Shown here piece after piece: positions 7,953 to 17,700 of a DNA stretch of 64,000 bases (positions are counted from its first letter, which is position 1; the number at the start of each line of letters is the position of its first letter). The position numbers were made by a program, and so were the translations under genes. The notes beneath the pieces are model-generated. The model was not told where the DNA came from. It searched no databases and worked only from the letters and a program-made list of their open reading frames with translations. The DNA is from Rhodobacterales bacterium (lineage in GTDB: Bacteria; Pseudomonadota; Alphaproteobacteria; Rhodobacterales; Rhodobacteraceae): the NCBI GenBank assembly GCA_002748265.1, contig PDRY01000022.1, positions 90,381 to 154,380 on the forward strand, written 5' to 3'.

Positions 7953-7984
7953 ACCCCGGGCGCCCTCTCCTAGGCGCCCGGGGT
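7953..7984 (-). terminator. Intrinsic terminator of the MerR/acyl-CoA dehydrogenase operon
   Basis: A perfect 12-bp GC stem (ACCCCGGGCGCC 7953-7964 / GGCGCCCGGGGT 7973-7984) with an 8-nt loop. On the minus strand it is followed by a TTTTT run, giving a classic rho-independent terminator 7 bases past the stop of the acyl-CoA dehydrogenase gene. Confidence 0.85.
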
Positions 7985-7990
7985 CTGAGA

Positions 7991-9766
7991 TCAGAAGTGG
8001 TCGGCGGCCAGGGTCATCACCGGATCGGCGCCGCTTTCGATGCGCGCAAGGTGCATGCCCGTGGCCGGCAGGTGGCGCGCCATGTAGTAGCGGCCGGTTT
8101 CGATCTTGGCCTCAAGCCAGGCATCGTCACCGCCCTGACCTTTGGCCGCCTCGGCGGCCTGGGCCATTTGCGCCCACATGTAGCCAAGGCAGACATGGCC
8201 GAACATATGCATGAAGTCATTGGAGCCCGACAGCGCGGCATTCGGGTTCTTCATGCCCTGCTGCATGAAGAACATGCCTGCGGCCTGAAGGTCCTTGGAC
8301 GCTTGCTTGAGCGGCTCGATGAACTGCTTGGCAAACGCGGTGTCGCCGCTGTTTTCCTTGCAGTAGTTCCGCACCATCTCGAAGAAGGCCATGACGTGCT
8401 TGCCGCCATCCTGAGCCAGCTTGCGGCCCACGAGGTCGAGCGCCTGAACGCCGTTGGCGCCTTCATAGATCATGGCGATCCGGGCATCGCGCACGAACTG
8501 GCCCATGCCCCATTCGTCGATATAGCCGTGGCCGCCGAAGACCTGCTGGGCCTGCACGGTCATGTCGAAGCCCTTGTCGGTCAGGAAGCCTTTGATGACC
8601 GGGGTCATCAGAGACACGAGCCCGTCCGCATCGGCATCACCGGAGCGGTGCGCGCGGTCGATCAGGTTGGCGCCCCAGAGGATGAACGCACGGCCACCCT
8701 CAATGAAGCTCTTCTGATCGAGCAGCGAGCGGCGGATATCGGGGTGGACGATCAGCGGATCGGCGGGGCCTTCGGGGTTTTCGACACCGGTGACGGCGCG
8801 ACCCTGAAGACGGTCCTTGGCGTAGATCACGGCATTCTCGTAGGCGACAGCAGCCTGAGACAGGCCCTGCATGCCAACGCCCAGGCGGGCTTCGTTCATC
8901 ATGGTGAACATGGCGCGCATGCCTTTGTGCTCCTGGCCAAGCAGGTAGCCGGTCGCCTCGTCATAGTTCATGACGCAGGTGGAGTTGCCGTGGATGCCCA
9001 TCTTTTCTTCGAGCTTGCCACAGGACACGCCGTTGCGCGCGCCGGGGGTGCCATCTTCGTTCAGCACGAATTTCGGCACGATGAAGAGCGACACGCCCTT
9101 GATGCCATCGGGGCCGCCGGGGATCTTGGCCAGCACGAGGTGGATGATGTTCTCCGACATGTCGTGTTCGCCAGCGGAGATGAAGATCTTCTGGCCGCTG
9201 ACCTTGTAGCTGCCATCGGCCTGAGGTTCGGCCTTGGTGCGCATCATGCCCAGATCCGTGCCGCAATGGGGCTCGGTCAGGTTCATGGTGCCGGTCCATT
9301 CGCAGGACACCATCTTGGGCAGGTAGGTCGTCTTCTGCTCTTCGGTGCCGTGGGCGAGGATCGCGGAGGCCGCGCCGTGGGTCAGGCCCTGATACATGGT
9401 GAAGGACTGGTTCGCGGCGGAGAACATCTCTCCGACAGCGGAGCCGACCACCTGGGGCATGTTCTGGCCGCCATACTGCTCGGGCATGTCGAGCCCGGTC
9501 CAGCCGCCTTCACGCACCTGATCGAAGGCGCCTTTGAAGCCCTCCGGCGGACGCACGACGCCGTTTTCCAGCGTGCAGCCCTGCTGATCGCCGACGGCGT
9601 TCAGGGGGTGCAGCACTTCGGAAGCCAGTTTGCCAGCTTCGCCAAGGATGGCGGCGGTGAAGTCGCGGTCCAGATCTGCAAAGCCGTCGATGTCCTGTTC
9701 GGAAATCTTAAACAAGTCGTGCAGCAGGAACTGCATGTCCTGAACTGGCGGCGTGTAGGTCGTCAT
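7991..9766 (-). CDS. Acyl-CoA dehydrogenase of the long DmdC-like type
   Basis: A 591-residue flavoprotein of the acyl-CoA dehydrogenase superfamily. The FAD/acyl-CoA segment [12 protein letters not shown] is present, and the catalytic base falls at Glu435 in [19 protein letters not shown]. The length and this Glu position match 3-methylmercaptopropionyl-CoA dehydrogenase (DmdC) and its paralogues, in which a glutamate near 435 is catalytic. Roseobacters carry several such paralogues with different acyl-CoA preferences, so DMSP demethylation is possible but not established; no other dmd gene is near. Electrons would pass to EtfAB (encoded at 57-59 kb). It is probably co-transcribed with the MerR gene 40 bases upstream. 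Confidence 0.85.
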   Translation of the reverse strand: MTTYTPPVQDMQFLLHDLFKISEQDIDGFADLDRDFTAAILGEAGKLASEVLHPLNAVGDQQGCTLENGVVRPPEGFKGAFDQVREGGWTGLDMPEQYGGQNMPQVVGSAVGEMFSAANQSFTMYQGLTHGAASAILAHGTEEQKTTYLPKMVSCEWTGTMNLTEPHCGTDLGMMRTKAEPQADGSYKVSGQKIFISAGEHDMSENIIHLVLAKIPGGPDGIKGVSLFIVPKFVLNEDGTPGARNGVSCGKLEEKMGIHGNSTCVMNYDEATGYLLGQEHKGMRAMFTMMNEARLGVGMQGLSQAAVAYENAVIYAKDRLQGRAVTGVENPEGPADPLIVHPDIRRSLLDQKSFIEGGRAFILWGANLIDRAHRSGDADADGLVSLMTPVIKGFLTDKGFDMTVQAQQVFGGHGYIDEWGMGQFVRDARIAMIYEGANGVQALDLVGRKLAQDGGKHVMAFFEMVRNYCKENSGDTAFAKQFIEPLKQASKDLQAAGMFFMQQGMKNPNAALSGSNDFMHMFGHVCLGYMWAQMAQAAEAAKGQGGDDAWLEAKIETGRYYMARHLPATGMHLARIESGADPVMTLAADHF

Positions 9767-9806
9767 GTGGTGAGCCCTCCCCTGGGTACTTCTAAGGTCT
9801 GTGTGC

Positions 9807-10199
9807 TTATTCTGCGGCCGTCGATTGGGGTGCGTTCAGCATCCCTTCGACATGGTTGATCTGGTTGCGCAGGTCGTCGATCGCCTCATCGAGAGCGACG
9901 CGCTGGCTTTCCAGTTCGGCCAAGTGTTTGCGCGCTGTGTCCAGCGTCAGAGCAAGCTGCGTCTGATGGTCGCGTTCGTCATAGAGATCGAGAAGTTGAC
10001 GAATTTCCTCGAGCGGGAAGCCGAACCGCTTGCCGCGCAGGATCAGCTTGAGTCGGGCGCGGTCGCGTTTCGTGAACAGCCGTTTTTGACCCTCACGGAT
10101 CGGGAACAGCAGTTCCTTCTGCTCGTAGAAGCGAAGGGTGCGGGGCGTTACGTCGAACGCATCGCACATTTCGCGGATGGTCATCGTCTCTTCCGTCAT
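9807..10199 (-). CDS. MerR family transcriptional regulator
   Basis: A 130-residue regulator with an N-terminal winged-helix MerR domain ([59 protein letters not shown]) and a C-terminal coiled coil, but no Cys-based metal-binding tail. Such regulators in alphaproteobacteria often control branched-chain or fatty acyl-CoA degradation. The start at 10199 follows a GAGGA site; a longer in-frame start at 10229 is less likely. It is paralogous to the next gene upstream. A clear dyad lies 64 bases before the start codon. Confidence 0.88.
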   Translation of the reverse strand: MTEETMTIREMCDAFDVTPRTLRFYEQKELLFPIREGQKRLFTKRDRARLKLILRGKRFGFPLEEIRQLLDLYDERDHQTQLALTLDTARKHLAELESQRVALDEAIDDLRNQINHVEGMLNAPQSTAAE

Positions 10200-10262
10200 A
10201 CAGCGGTCCTCACAACTTACGGAGGACAAAATGCGGATTCGCCACTTTGAGACAAGTTAAAC

Positions 10263-10282
10263 TTACGTGAACGTCAACGTAA
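10263..10282. promoter_or_regulatory. Candidate MerR-family operator upstream of the MerR/DmdC-like operon
   Basis: TTACGTGAACGTCAACGTAA is a nearly symmetric 20-bp dyad (outer arms TTACGT/ACGTAA), the form of site described for LiuR-type MerR regulators of acyl-CoA catabolism. It lies between the two tandem MerR genes, in the expected promoter region of the 9807-10199 gene. Further ACGT half-sites follow (AACGTGACGTCA). Autoregulation is the simplest reading; binding is inferred. Confidence 0.55.
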
Positions 10283-10312
10283 CGTGACGTCAGAGGTCAG
10301 GCCGAAAAGCGG

Positions 10313-10684
10313 TCAGGCTTTGAGGTCGCGGGCGACTTCGTCGCGCAGTCCGCGCAGTTCGGTTATTGTCTCTTCTAGCTGGTTTTTTTGGCTTTCGAGC
10401 TCTTCCAGCTTGTTGGAGGCGTGCTCCACCAGCGTCTCCATCTGTACCCGTGATCCGCGCTGCTCGTAGAGCTCCAGCCACTGACGGATTTCCTCCAGCG
10501 AGAATCCCCAGCGGCGTCCGCGCAGGATCAGCACCATGCGTGCCTGATCGCGAGATGAATAGAACCGTGAGCGTCCCTCACGGCGTGGGGACAGCAGCTC
10601 GATATACTCGTAGTAACGTAGCGTGCGCGGCGTTACATCGAACTTTGCGCACATTTCCTTGAAAGAGAGGGTATCGTCGCTCAT
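10313..10684 (-). CDS. MerR family transcriptional regulator (tandem paralogue)
   Basis: A 123-residue MerR protein that aligns along its whole length with its neighbour: [25 protein letters not shown] and ILRGRRWGFSLEEIRQWLELYEQRG match the same blocks. The C-terminal third is a coiled coil (LEELESQKNQLEETITELRG) for dimerisation. No effector-binding extension or Cys cluster is present. The two genes look like an old tandem duplication, and each probably recognises ACGT-core dyads; whether they compete or form heterodimers is unknown. It is separated from its paralogue by 113 bases that hold the operator. Confidence 0.88.
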   Translation of the reverse strand: MSDDTLSFKEMCAKFDVTPRTLRYYEYIELLSPRREGRSRFYSSRDQARMVLILRGRRWGFSLEEIRQWLELYEQRGSRVQMETLVEHASNKLEELESQKNQLEETITELRGLRDEVARDLKA

Positions 10685-10849
10685 GGATCTCAGTGTGTGA
10701 GGTGGTCTTGTTGTGCCCGCCGCAGCCGGTGCTTTGCAAAGCTTATGCGCTCACTGGCTTCGGGGCAACCAGCTTGACCCATGCGTCACTCTTGCTTTGC
10801 CCGCTCCGCAAGACCATGCTGACCCCGTTTGCAATCACGAGGTGACCCG

Positions 10850-11290
10850 ATGGTGCAATCCACGGTAGATAAGGCGAAGATCGCTCGTCAGTTCCTGTCC
10901 GCGATCCCGCATGCCAAGGCGCTCGGGATTCAGCTGGAGCATCTGGGCGAAGGGGAAGGGCGCATGTCGATCCCCTATGACGACCGCCTGGTCGGAGACC
11001 CGGACACCGGCGTGATCCATGGCGGAGCGGTTTCCGCATTGATTGACACCTGCGCGGGGATTGCCGTGATGTCGCATCCTTCGGGCCCTGCGGGCACGGC
11101 GACGCTGGATCTGCGGATCGACTACATGCGCGGCGCCACCCCCGGGCAGAGGGTCACCGCCCACGCCACCTGCTATCACATCACGCGCACCGTTGCCTTC
11201 GTGCGCGCCACCGCCACCGATGAGGACGAAAGCGCGCCTGTGGCCACGGCCCATGGTGCCTTTACCATCGAAAGGGGGTTCGGAAGATGA
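10850..11290 (+). CDS. PaaI-type hot-dog thioesterase (first of two)
   Basis: A 146-residue hot-dog domain protein with the PaaI signature VIHGGAVSALIDTCAG, in which the Asp is the expected catalytic residue, and the later core strand ATLDLRIDYMRGATPG. PaaI-type enzymes hydrolyse CoA thioesters, often of aromatic or medium-chain acids. The ATG at 10850 has a GAGGTG site; an upstream in-frame ATG at 10829 does not. It overlaps the following thioesterase gene by 4 bases (ATGA). Confidence 0.87.
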   Translation: MVQSTVDKAKIARQFLSAIPHAKALGIQLEHLGEGEGRMSIPYDDRLVGDPDTGVIHGGAVSALIDTCAGIAVMSHPSGPAGTATLDLRIDYMRGATPGQRVTAHATCYHITRTVAFVRATATDEDESAPVATAHGAFTIERGFGR

Positions 11291-11787
11291 GCCGTCATCA
11301 AAAGAGCCTGCAAGAGATCAAGTCCCGCCGCGACAGCGCTCTGGACGATCTGGTGAGTCGTATCCCCTATGTCGCCTTTTTGGGCATCCGTTTCGATCGG
11401 CGCGGGGATGAGCTGACCGCGATCCTGCCCTTCGATGACAAGCTGATCGGGAACCCCATGCTGCCCGCCATTCATGGCGGGGTCACGGCGGCATTTCTGG
11501 AAACCGCTGCCGTCATGGAACTGAGCTGGGCCGCCCAGTGGGAGCAAATGGAGAGCGGCGCGGGCGATCAGATGGCCTCCGCTCCGCCGCGCCTGCGGAT
11601 GCCCAAGACGATCGACTTCACCGTCGACTACCTTCGATCGGGCAAGGCGCGCGATGCCTATGCGCGGGCACGGGTGAACCGGTCCGGGCGGCGCTATGCC
11701 TCTGTCCATGTGGAAGCCTGGCAGGACAACCGCGCGCGGCTGTTTGCGCAGGCGACGGGCCATTTCCTGATGCCCCCCGCCGACTGA
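11287..11787 (+). CDS. PaaI-type hot-dog thioesterase (second of two)
   Basis: A 166-residue hot-dog protein. Its signature AIHGGVTAAFLETAAVMEL matches the first gene's HGG block, but a Glu sits where that gene has Asp. An insertion (about residues 78-100, WAAQWEQMESGAGDQ) is unique to this copy. The two genes overlap (ATGA) and may form a heteromeric enzyme or have divided substrates. Translation is coupled to the upstream gene, and a MATE transporter gene follows after 3 bases. Confidence 0.85.
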   Translation: MSRHQKSLQEIKSRRDSALDDLVSRIPYVAFLGIRFDRRGDELTAILPFDDKLIGNPMLPAIHGGVTAAFLETAAVMELSWAAQWEQMESGAGDQMASAPPRLRMPKTIDFTVDYLRSGKARDAYARARVNRSGRRYASVHVEAWQDNRARLFAQATGHFLMPPAD

Positions 11788-11790
11788 CCC

Positions 11791-13098
11791 ATGGCCGCGC
11801 CCGCCCGCGCGGTGACGCATCGCCGCATCCTCGCCATTGCCGGGCCAATCGTGCTGGCCAATGTCACCGTGCCCCTTCTGGGGCTCGTGGATACGGGCGT
11901 TGTGGGCCAGATGGGGCGGGCAGAGCCCATTGGTGCCGTGGGCGTGGGGGCGGTGATCCTCTCCGCCTTCTATTGGCTGTTCGGTTTCCTGCGCATGGGC
12001 ATGACGGGGCTCGCCGCGCAGGCCAGCGGTGAAGGGGACAGCGCGGAAAACGCGGCTCTGCTGGCGCGGGGGCTATTGATCGGGCTTGTCGCGGGCCTCG
12101 CGCTGATCGCGCTGCAAGGCCCGCTGCTGTGGGGGGGCTTCCAGGTCTCTCCGGCCAGCGAAGAGGTGGAGACCCTCGCCCGGCACTATGTCGGCATTCG
12201 CATCTGGTCCGCTCCGGCGGCGATCATGCTGTATGCCGTCACCGGCTGGCTGATCGCGCAGGAGCGCACGCGCGCGGTGCTGGTGCTTCAGCTTTGGATG
12301 AACGGGCTCAATATCGGGCTCGATCTTCTGTTCGTGATGCAGCTTGACTGGGGCGTCGCTGGGGTGGCCCGCGCCAGCTTCCTTGCGGAATGGACCGGGC
12401 TCGCGCTTGGGCTCTATATGTGTCGCGGCGCGCTGATGGGGCCAAAGGGCCGCATCTTTGAGCCGGAGCGCCTGCGTCGCATGGCGGTGGTGAACACCGA
12501 TATTATGATCCGGTCGGTCCTGCTTCAGGCGATTTTCATCAGTTTCCTTCTGCTGGGCGCCCGGTTCGGTGACGTCCCGCTCGCCGCCAATCAGGTGCTG
12601 CTCCAGTTTCTTGAGGTGACCGCCTTTGCGCTCGATGGCTTTGCCTTCTCGGCAGAGGCGCTTGTGGGGCAGGCCATGGGCGCGCGTGATCGGGCGGGCC
12701 TGCGCCGTGCGGCTGGCATGGCATCGCTGTGGGGGGCGGGGGCCTGCGTGGTTCTGGCCCTTGGCTTTGCTCTGCTTGGGCCATGGGGGATCGACCGCAT
12801 GACCACGGCCCAGCCGGTGCGGGATCTGGCGCGCGTCTACTTGCCGTTCATGGTCGCGGCCCCGATCCTGGGCGCGGCCTCGTGGATGCTGGATGGCATC
12901 TTCATCGGGGCGACCCGGACCAGGGACATGCGCAACATGATGCTGGTCGCGGCGCTGATCTATCTGATCGCGGTGCTGGCCCTGATGCCGGTCTTCGGCA
13001 ATGCCGGGCTGTGGATGGCGCTGCTCATCAGCTTTGTGGCGCGCGGGATCACGCTGGGCCTGCGCTACCCGGCGCTTGAGGCGCGTGCCGCGCGCTAG
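11791..13098 (+). CDS. MATE family efflux transporter (DinF/NorM type)
   Basis: A 435-residue inner-membrane protein with twelve predicted helices in two similar halves. The opening segment HRRILAIAGPIVLANVTVPLLGLVDTGVVG is the DinF-type start, with the conserved Pro and Asp of helix 1. It would export drugs or cationic metabolites in exchange for Na+ or H+. It starts 3 bases after the second thioesterase gene, so it belongs to the same transcript; no functional link to the thioesterases is obvious. Confidence 0.9.
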   Translation: MAAPARAVTHRRILAIAGPIVLANVTVPLLGLVDTGVVGQMGRAEPIGAVGVGAVILSAFYWLFGFLRMGMTGLAAQASGEGDSAENAALLARGLLIGLVAGLALIALQGPLLWGGFQVSPASEEVETLARHYVGIRIWSAPAAIMLYAVTGWLIAQERTRAVLVLQLWMNGLNIGLDLLFVMQLDWGVAGVARASFLAEWTGLALGLYMCRGALMGPKGRIFEPERLRRMAVVNTDIMIRSVLLQAIFISFLLLGARFGDVPLAANQVLLQFLEVTAFALDGFAFSAEALVGQAMGARDRAGLRRAAGMASLWGAGACVVLALGFALLGPWGIDRMTTAQPVRDLARVYLPFMVAAPILGAASWMLDGIFIGATRTRDMRNMMLVAALIYLIAVLALMPVFGNAGLWMALLISFVARGITLGLRYPALEARAAR

Positions 13099-13176
13099 AA
13101 CCCTTGCCGCGCGGCGCCCAAGCGGCTATGGCCTGCGCTGCCCCAATTCCATGCCGCCTTGCCCAAGGAGCCTCCG

Positions 13177-13971
13177 ATGACCGCGAGCGCCAATCTTAAC
13201 CTGATGATCAAGACCGCCCGCCGCGCCGGTCGCGCCCTGCTCAAGGATTTCGCGGAGGTCGAGAACCTCCAGGTTTCAGCCAAAGGCCCTGGCGATTTCG
13301 TCACCCGCGCCGACCGCGCCGCCGAAGAGCTGATCCGCACCGCGCTGATGGAAGGCCGCCCGACCTATGGCTTCCTGGGCGAAGAGGGCGCGGAGATCGA
13401 AGGCGAAGATCCGACCCGCCGTTGGATTGTCGATCCGCTGGACGGCACGACCAACTTCCTGCACGGGATGCCGCATTGGGCAATCTCCATCGCATTGGAG
13501 CACAAGGGAAAAATCACCGCAGGCGTGATCTATGACCCGGTGAAGGATGAACTCTTCCACGCTGAAAAGGGCGAGGGTGCCTTCGTCAACAACGCCCGCC
13601 TTCGTGTGTCGGGCCGCTCGCGAATGATCGAAAGCGTGTTCGCCACCGGCCTGCCGTTTGGCGGTGGCCGCTATCTGCCCGCCGCGCTGCAGGACCTGGG
13701 CCGCCTTCTGCCCGCTTGCGCCGGGGTGCGCCGCTGGGGCGCGGCGTCGCTGGACATGGCCTATGTGGCCGCCGGGCGCTACGAGGGGTTCTGGGAGCGT
13801 GGGCTCAAGCCGTGGGACATCGCGGCCGGGATCATCATCGTGCAGGAATCAGGTGGGTTCATCGAGACGATCCGCGAAGATCAGGTTCTGCTCGAAGACG
13901 GTCACGTGATCTGCGCCAACCCCGATATTTTCCCGCAATTCGCCAAGGTCATCCGCGCCCGCGAAGCCTGA
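13177..13971 (+). CDS. suhB: Inositol monophosphatase family protein (SuhB-like)
   Basis: A 264-residue Mg2+/Li+-type phosphatase. All metal-binding blocks are present: GEEGAEIEG, WIVDPLDGTTNFLHGMP (the Asp-Pro-x-Asp-Gly-Thr motif) and the C-terminal KPWDIAAGIIIVQESGG. It hydrolyses inositol-1-phosphate or related sugar phosphates; in bacteria SuhB also takes part in rRNA transcription complexes. The start at 13177 follows AAGGAG at 6-base spacing; an earlier ATG at 13159 is rejected. The gene converges on the rhomboid gene with only 20 bases between them. Confidence 0.9.
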   Translation: MTASANLNLMIKTARRAGRALLKDFAEVENLQVSAKGPGDFVTRADRAAEELIRTALMEGRPTYGFLGEEGAEIEGEDPTRRWIVDPLDGTTNFLHGMPHWAISIALEHKGKITAGVIYDPVKDELFHAEKGEGAFVNNARLRVSGRSRMIESVFATGLPFGGGRYLPAALQDLGRLLPACAGVRRWGAASLDMAYVAAGRYEGFWERGLKPWDIAAGIIIVQESGGFIETIREDQVLLEDGHVICANPDIFPQFAKVIRAREA

Positions 13972-13991
13972 CCCGTGTCAGGCCGCTAAGA

Positions 13992-14732
13992 CTATTTTCT
14001 CACCACCGGGACGCGCGTGCGCCGGGTGATCTGCGGCGCCGCCGGGTGCGGGGGATGACCGTGAGTGCGGGTCCAGAACTCCGTCCCGCCGCGCCGCAGC
14101 CAGAGCGGCACCGTCAGCACAATGCCCAGCACGAAGCCCCCCGCATGGGCCCAATAGGCCACGCCGCCCATTTCGGGATCGGCGCCAATGCCTCCAAAGA
14201 GTTGTAGCGCGAACCACAGCCCCAGCAGGATCCATGCAGGCAGGCTGAAGGTGCGGAAGATGATGATCAGGATCAGCAGAATATCGACCCGCGCTTTGGG
14301 GAACATCAGAAGATATCCCCCCATGACCCCGGCAATCGCCCCCGAGGCGCCCACCATCGGCACCTGCGATCCGGGCGACGCTGCCACTTGCGCCAGCCCG
14401 GCGCCGACCCCGCAGGCCAGGTAGAACAGCAAGAAGCCTCCATGGCCCATCTGGTCTTCCATGTTGTCGCCGTAGATCCACAGGAACAGCATATTGCCCG
14501 CCAGGTGCATGAAGCTGCCATGGAGAAAGGCCGAGGTCACAAGCGCCATCGGGTTTTCGCCATTCATTAGTTGCGCGGGCAGCAGGGCGTAATCATCGTA
14601 GAAGCTGCTCAGAGCGGCTTCATTCGTACTGATGCCCAGCGTGCCCAGCCAGATGGCGATATTGATCGCGATCAGGGCCCAGGTGACATAGGGGGTGCGT
14701 TCGGCGGGGTTGTGGTCGCGGATCGGAAACAT
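13992..14732 (-). CDS. Rhomboid family intramembrane serine protease
   Basis: A 246-residue membrane protein with about six helices. The catalytic serine is Ser130 in MVGASGAIAGVMGGY (GxSG motif), and its partner is His196 in YWAHAGGFVLG. The N-terminal block HGSFMHLAGNMLFLWIYGDNMED is the conserved rhomboid L1/TM2 region. It cleaves membrane proteins within their transmembrane helices; targets are unknown. The true start is 14732 (MFPIRDHNPAERTPYVTW is the standard N terminus of this subgroup). It lies 31 bases after the putA stop on the same strand. Confidence 0.92.
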   Translation of the reverse strand: MFPIRDHNPAERTPYVTWALIAINIAIWLGTLGISTNEAALSSFYDDYALLPAQLMNGENPMALVTSAFLHGSFMHLAGNMLFLWIYGDNMEDQMGHGGFLLFYLACGVGAGLAQVAASPGSQVPMVGASGAIAGVMGGYLLMFPKARVDILLILIIIFRTFSLPAWILLGLWFALQLFGGIGADPEMGGVAYWAHAGGFVLGIVLTVPLWLRRGGTEFWTRTHGHPPHPAAPQITRRTRVPVVRK

Positions 14733-14763
14733 GGGTTGACCCTTGCCCCCGATCCGCGCGGCG

Positions 14764-17700
14764 TCAAGCCTGCTCCGCCGCGACCTCGGCCAGAAGCGCG
14801 GCGTTCCCGCCCGCGGCTGTAGTGTCCACGCAGACATGGCGCTCGGCCAGCACGTGCCCGGCATCGGGCATCGCCGTGACAAGCGCGACCAGCGGCCCGT
14901 CGCGCCTGGCAAGCGCCTGTTCATAGGCGCGGGCAGTGTCTTCATCGCCCCACCAGATCACACTGGCCAAGGGGCCGATCCGGCCCAGGGCTTCTGCGTC
15001 AAGCGCCCCTGCCACGCGCACCGGCTGCCCCCCAAGGGCTTCCACCGCGCGGGCTTGTTCATTGACCGCCGCCGGGCCGGGGCCAAGGCACAGGACCGGC
15101 CCCTTGGGCCAGGCGCTCAGGCGATTGCTCTCCCCGGTGGGGCCGGGCATGTCCTGAACGGCGCCGGGCGCGCCGCGCAGCGGGCGCTCTAGCGCGTCAT
15201 CGACGGCCTGCGCATCGGCGGTCTCGGTCCACGGCGCGGCCTCGATGCCCGGCGCGGGGGCGCGGAACCGTTCCAGATAGCGGGGGCCGCCCGCTTTGGG
15301 ACCGGTGCCCGACAGCCCCTCGCCGCCGAAGGGTTGGCTGCCGACGATGGCGCCGATCTGGTTGCGGTTCACATAGGTGTTCCCGCAGTCGATCCGGTCC
15401 ACGATATGCTGCACCCGGTCGTCGATCCGTGTGTGCAGCCCGAAGGTCAGGCCGAAGCCCTTGGCGTTGATCGCGTCGATCACCTTGTCCAGATCGCGGG
15501 CGCGGTAGGTGGCCACATGCAGCACAGGCCCGAAGATCTCGCGCTGCAGAGCCTCGATCCCCGGCAGGCGGATCATGACCGGCGCAACGAAGTGACCTCC
15601 TTCGGGCGTTGGCAATTCGTGGATCACCTGTCCGCCCGCGCGGGCGGTGTCGACATGCGCCATGATGCCCGCCTGCGCCTCTTCGCTGATGACCGGCCCG
15701 ACATCGGTGCTCAGCCGCCAGGGATCGCCCAGCTTGAGCGTATCCATCGCGCCCTTAATCATGGGGATGACGGTTTCGGCCACGTCCTCCTGCACATAGA
15801 GCATCCGCAGCGCCGAACACCTTTGCCCGGCGGATTGGAACGCGCTTGCCAGCACGTCGCGCACGGCGGCTTCGGGCAGGGCGGTGCTGTCCACGATCAT
15901 CGCGTTCAGCCCGCCGGTCTCTGCGATCAGAGGCGTGCCCGGCGCGGCATTGGCGGCCATGGCCTTGCGGATCAGCCGGGCGGTTTCGGTCGATCCGGTG
16001 AAGGCGACGCCGTTCACACCAGGGTTCGAGGTCAAAGCCGCGCCTACGTCCCCGGCGCCGGGGATCAGTTGGAACGCCGTGTCCGGCACGCCCGCTTCAA
16101 GGATCAACTGCGCGGCGCGGTGAGCGATCAGCGTGGTTTCTTCGGACGGCTTGGCGAGCACCGCGTTGCCCGTCGCCAAAGCCGCCGCGATCTGCCCGGT
16201 GAAGATCGCCAGCGGGAAGTTCCACGGGCTGATGCAGACCCAGGTTCCGCGCGCGGCGCGGTCTCCGGCGGTCTCGGCCTCTTTCGCGTAATAGCGCAGG
16301 AAATCAACCGCCTCGCGCAGCTCGCCTTCGGCGTCCATCAGGGTCTTTCCGGCTTCGCGTGCGATCAGCGCGAAGAATTCGCCGTAATGCGCCTCGTAGA
16401 GGTCCGCGACCTTGTTCAGGATCGCCGCGCGCTCTGCCATCGGGGCATCCCACGGGCGGGCACGGTCAAAGGCCGCCTGAACCGTCGGCGCAGTGCCGTC
16501 GATTACGTTGCCGACCACCTGTTCGGGGTGGGCTGGATTGGGCACATCGCGCGCGGTCCCGCTGGGGAGCCCAACGGGCAGAGGGGCGGCTTGCCAGGTC
16601 TTGTCCGTAAAGGGCGCCCGGGCCGCGTCGATGGCCGCCAGCGTCGGCGCGTGGGTCAGATCGTGCCCCACAGAGTTGCGACGCCCCGCGAACAGCTCCG
16701 GCCCGGTGCGCAGATGCGAGGGATGTCCCAGGTGATCCCACGGATCGGCGGCCACGACCTCGGGCGGGACATCCTCATCCACGATCTGGTTCACGAATGA
16801 GGAATTCGCCCCGTTCTCCAGCAGGCGCCGCACCAGATAGGCCAGCAGGTCGCGATGCGCGCCGACCGGCGCATAGATCCGGCAGCGCGTGCCATGATCG
16901 GCCATCACGAGCCGGTGCAGCACTTCGCCCATGCCATGCAGCCGCTGGAATTCGAACGCTTCGGGGCCGCGCCCCATATCTTTGGCGATATGCAGCACCG
17001 CCGCGACCGTGTGGGCGTTGTGTGTGGCAAACTGAGGATAGATTCGGTCCGTCATCCCCAGCAGCTTGCGGGCATTGGCGATATAGCTGACATCGGTGGC
17101 GGCTTTGCGGGCGAAGACGGGAAAGCCTTCCAGCCCCATAACCTGTGCGCGTTTGATTTCAGCGTCCCAATAGGCGCCCTTCACAAGTCGCAGCATGATC
17201 TTGCGGTCTAGCTTCTCGGCCAGCTTATAGGCCCAGTCGATGGCGTGCCCCGCGCGCGGGCCATAGGCTTGCACGACCAGCCCGAACCCGTCCCATCCCT
17301 CCAATTGCGGATCAGAGAGCGCCGCCTCCATCACGTCGAGAGACAGCGACAGCCGGTCGGCCTCTTCCGCGTCCACGTTGAAGCCCAGCCCGGCCTGCGC
17401 CGCCTCGCGCGCCAGCCGGGACAGGCGGGGGACGAGCTCTTCCATGACCTGCGCATGGTGGGCGACCTCATAGCGCGGGTGCAGGGCGGACAGTTTGACC
17501 GAAATTCCGGGATTTTCGGCCACAGATCCCTTGGTCGCGGCCTTTGCAATCGCGGCGATGGCTGTCGAATAGGCCTCCAGATAGGTCAGAGCGTCCTCGT
17601 CCGTGCGCGCGGCCTCGCCCAGCATGTCGTAGGAATAGGTGAACCCCTGCGCCTCCATCTTAGCGGCGCGATCCATCGCCTTGGCGATTGTCTCACCCAG

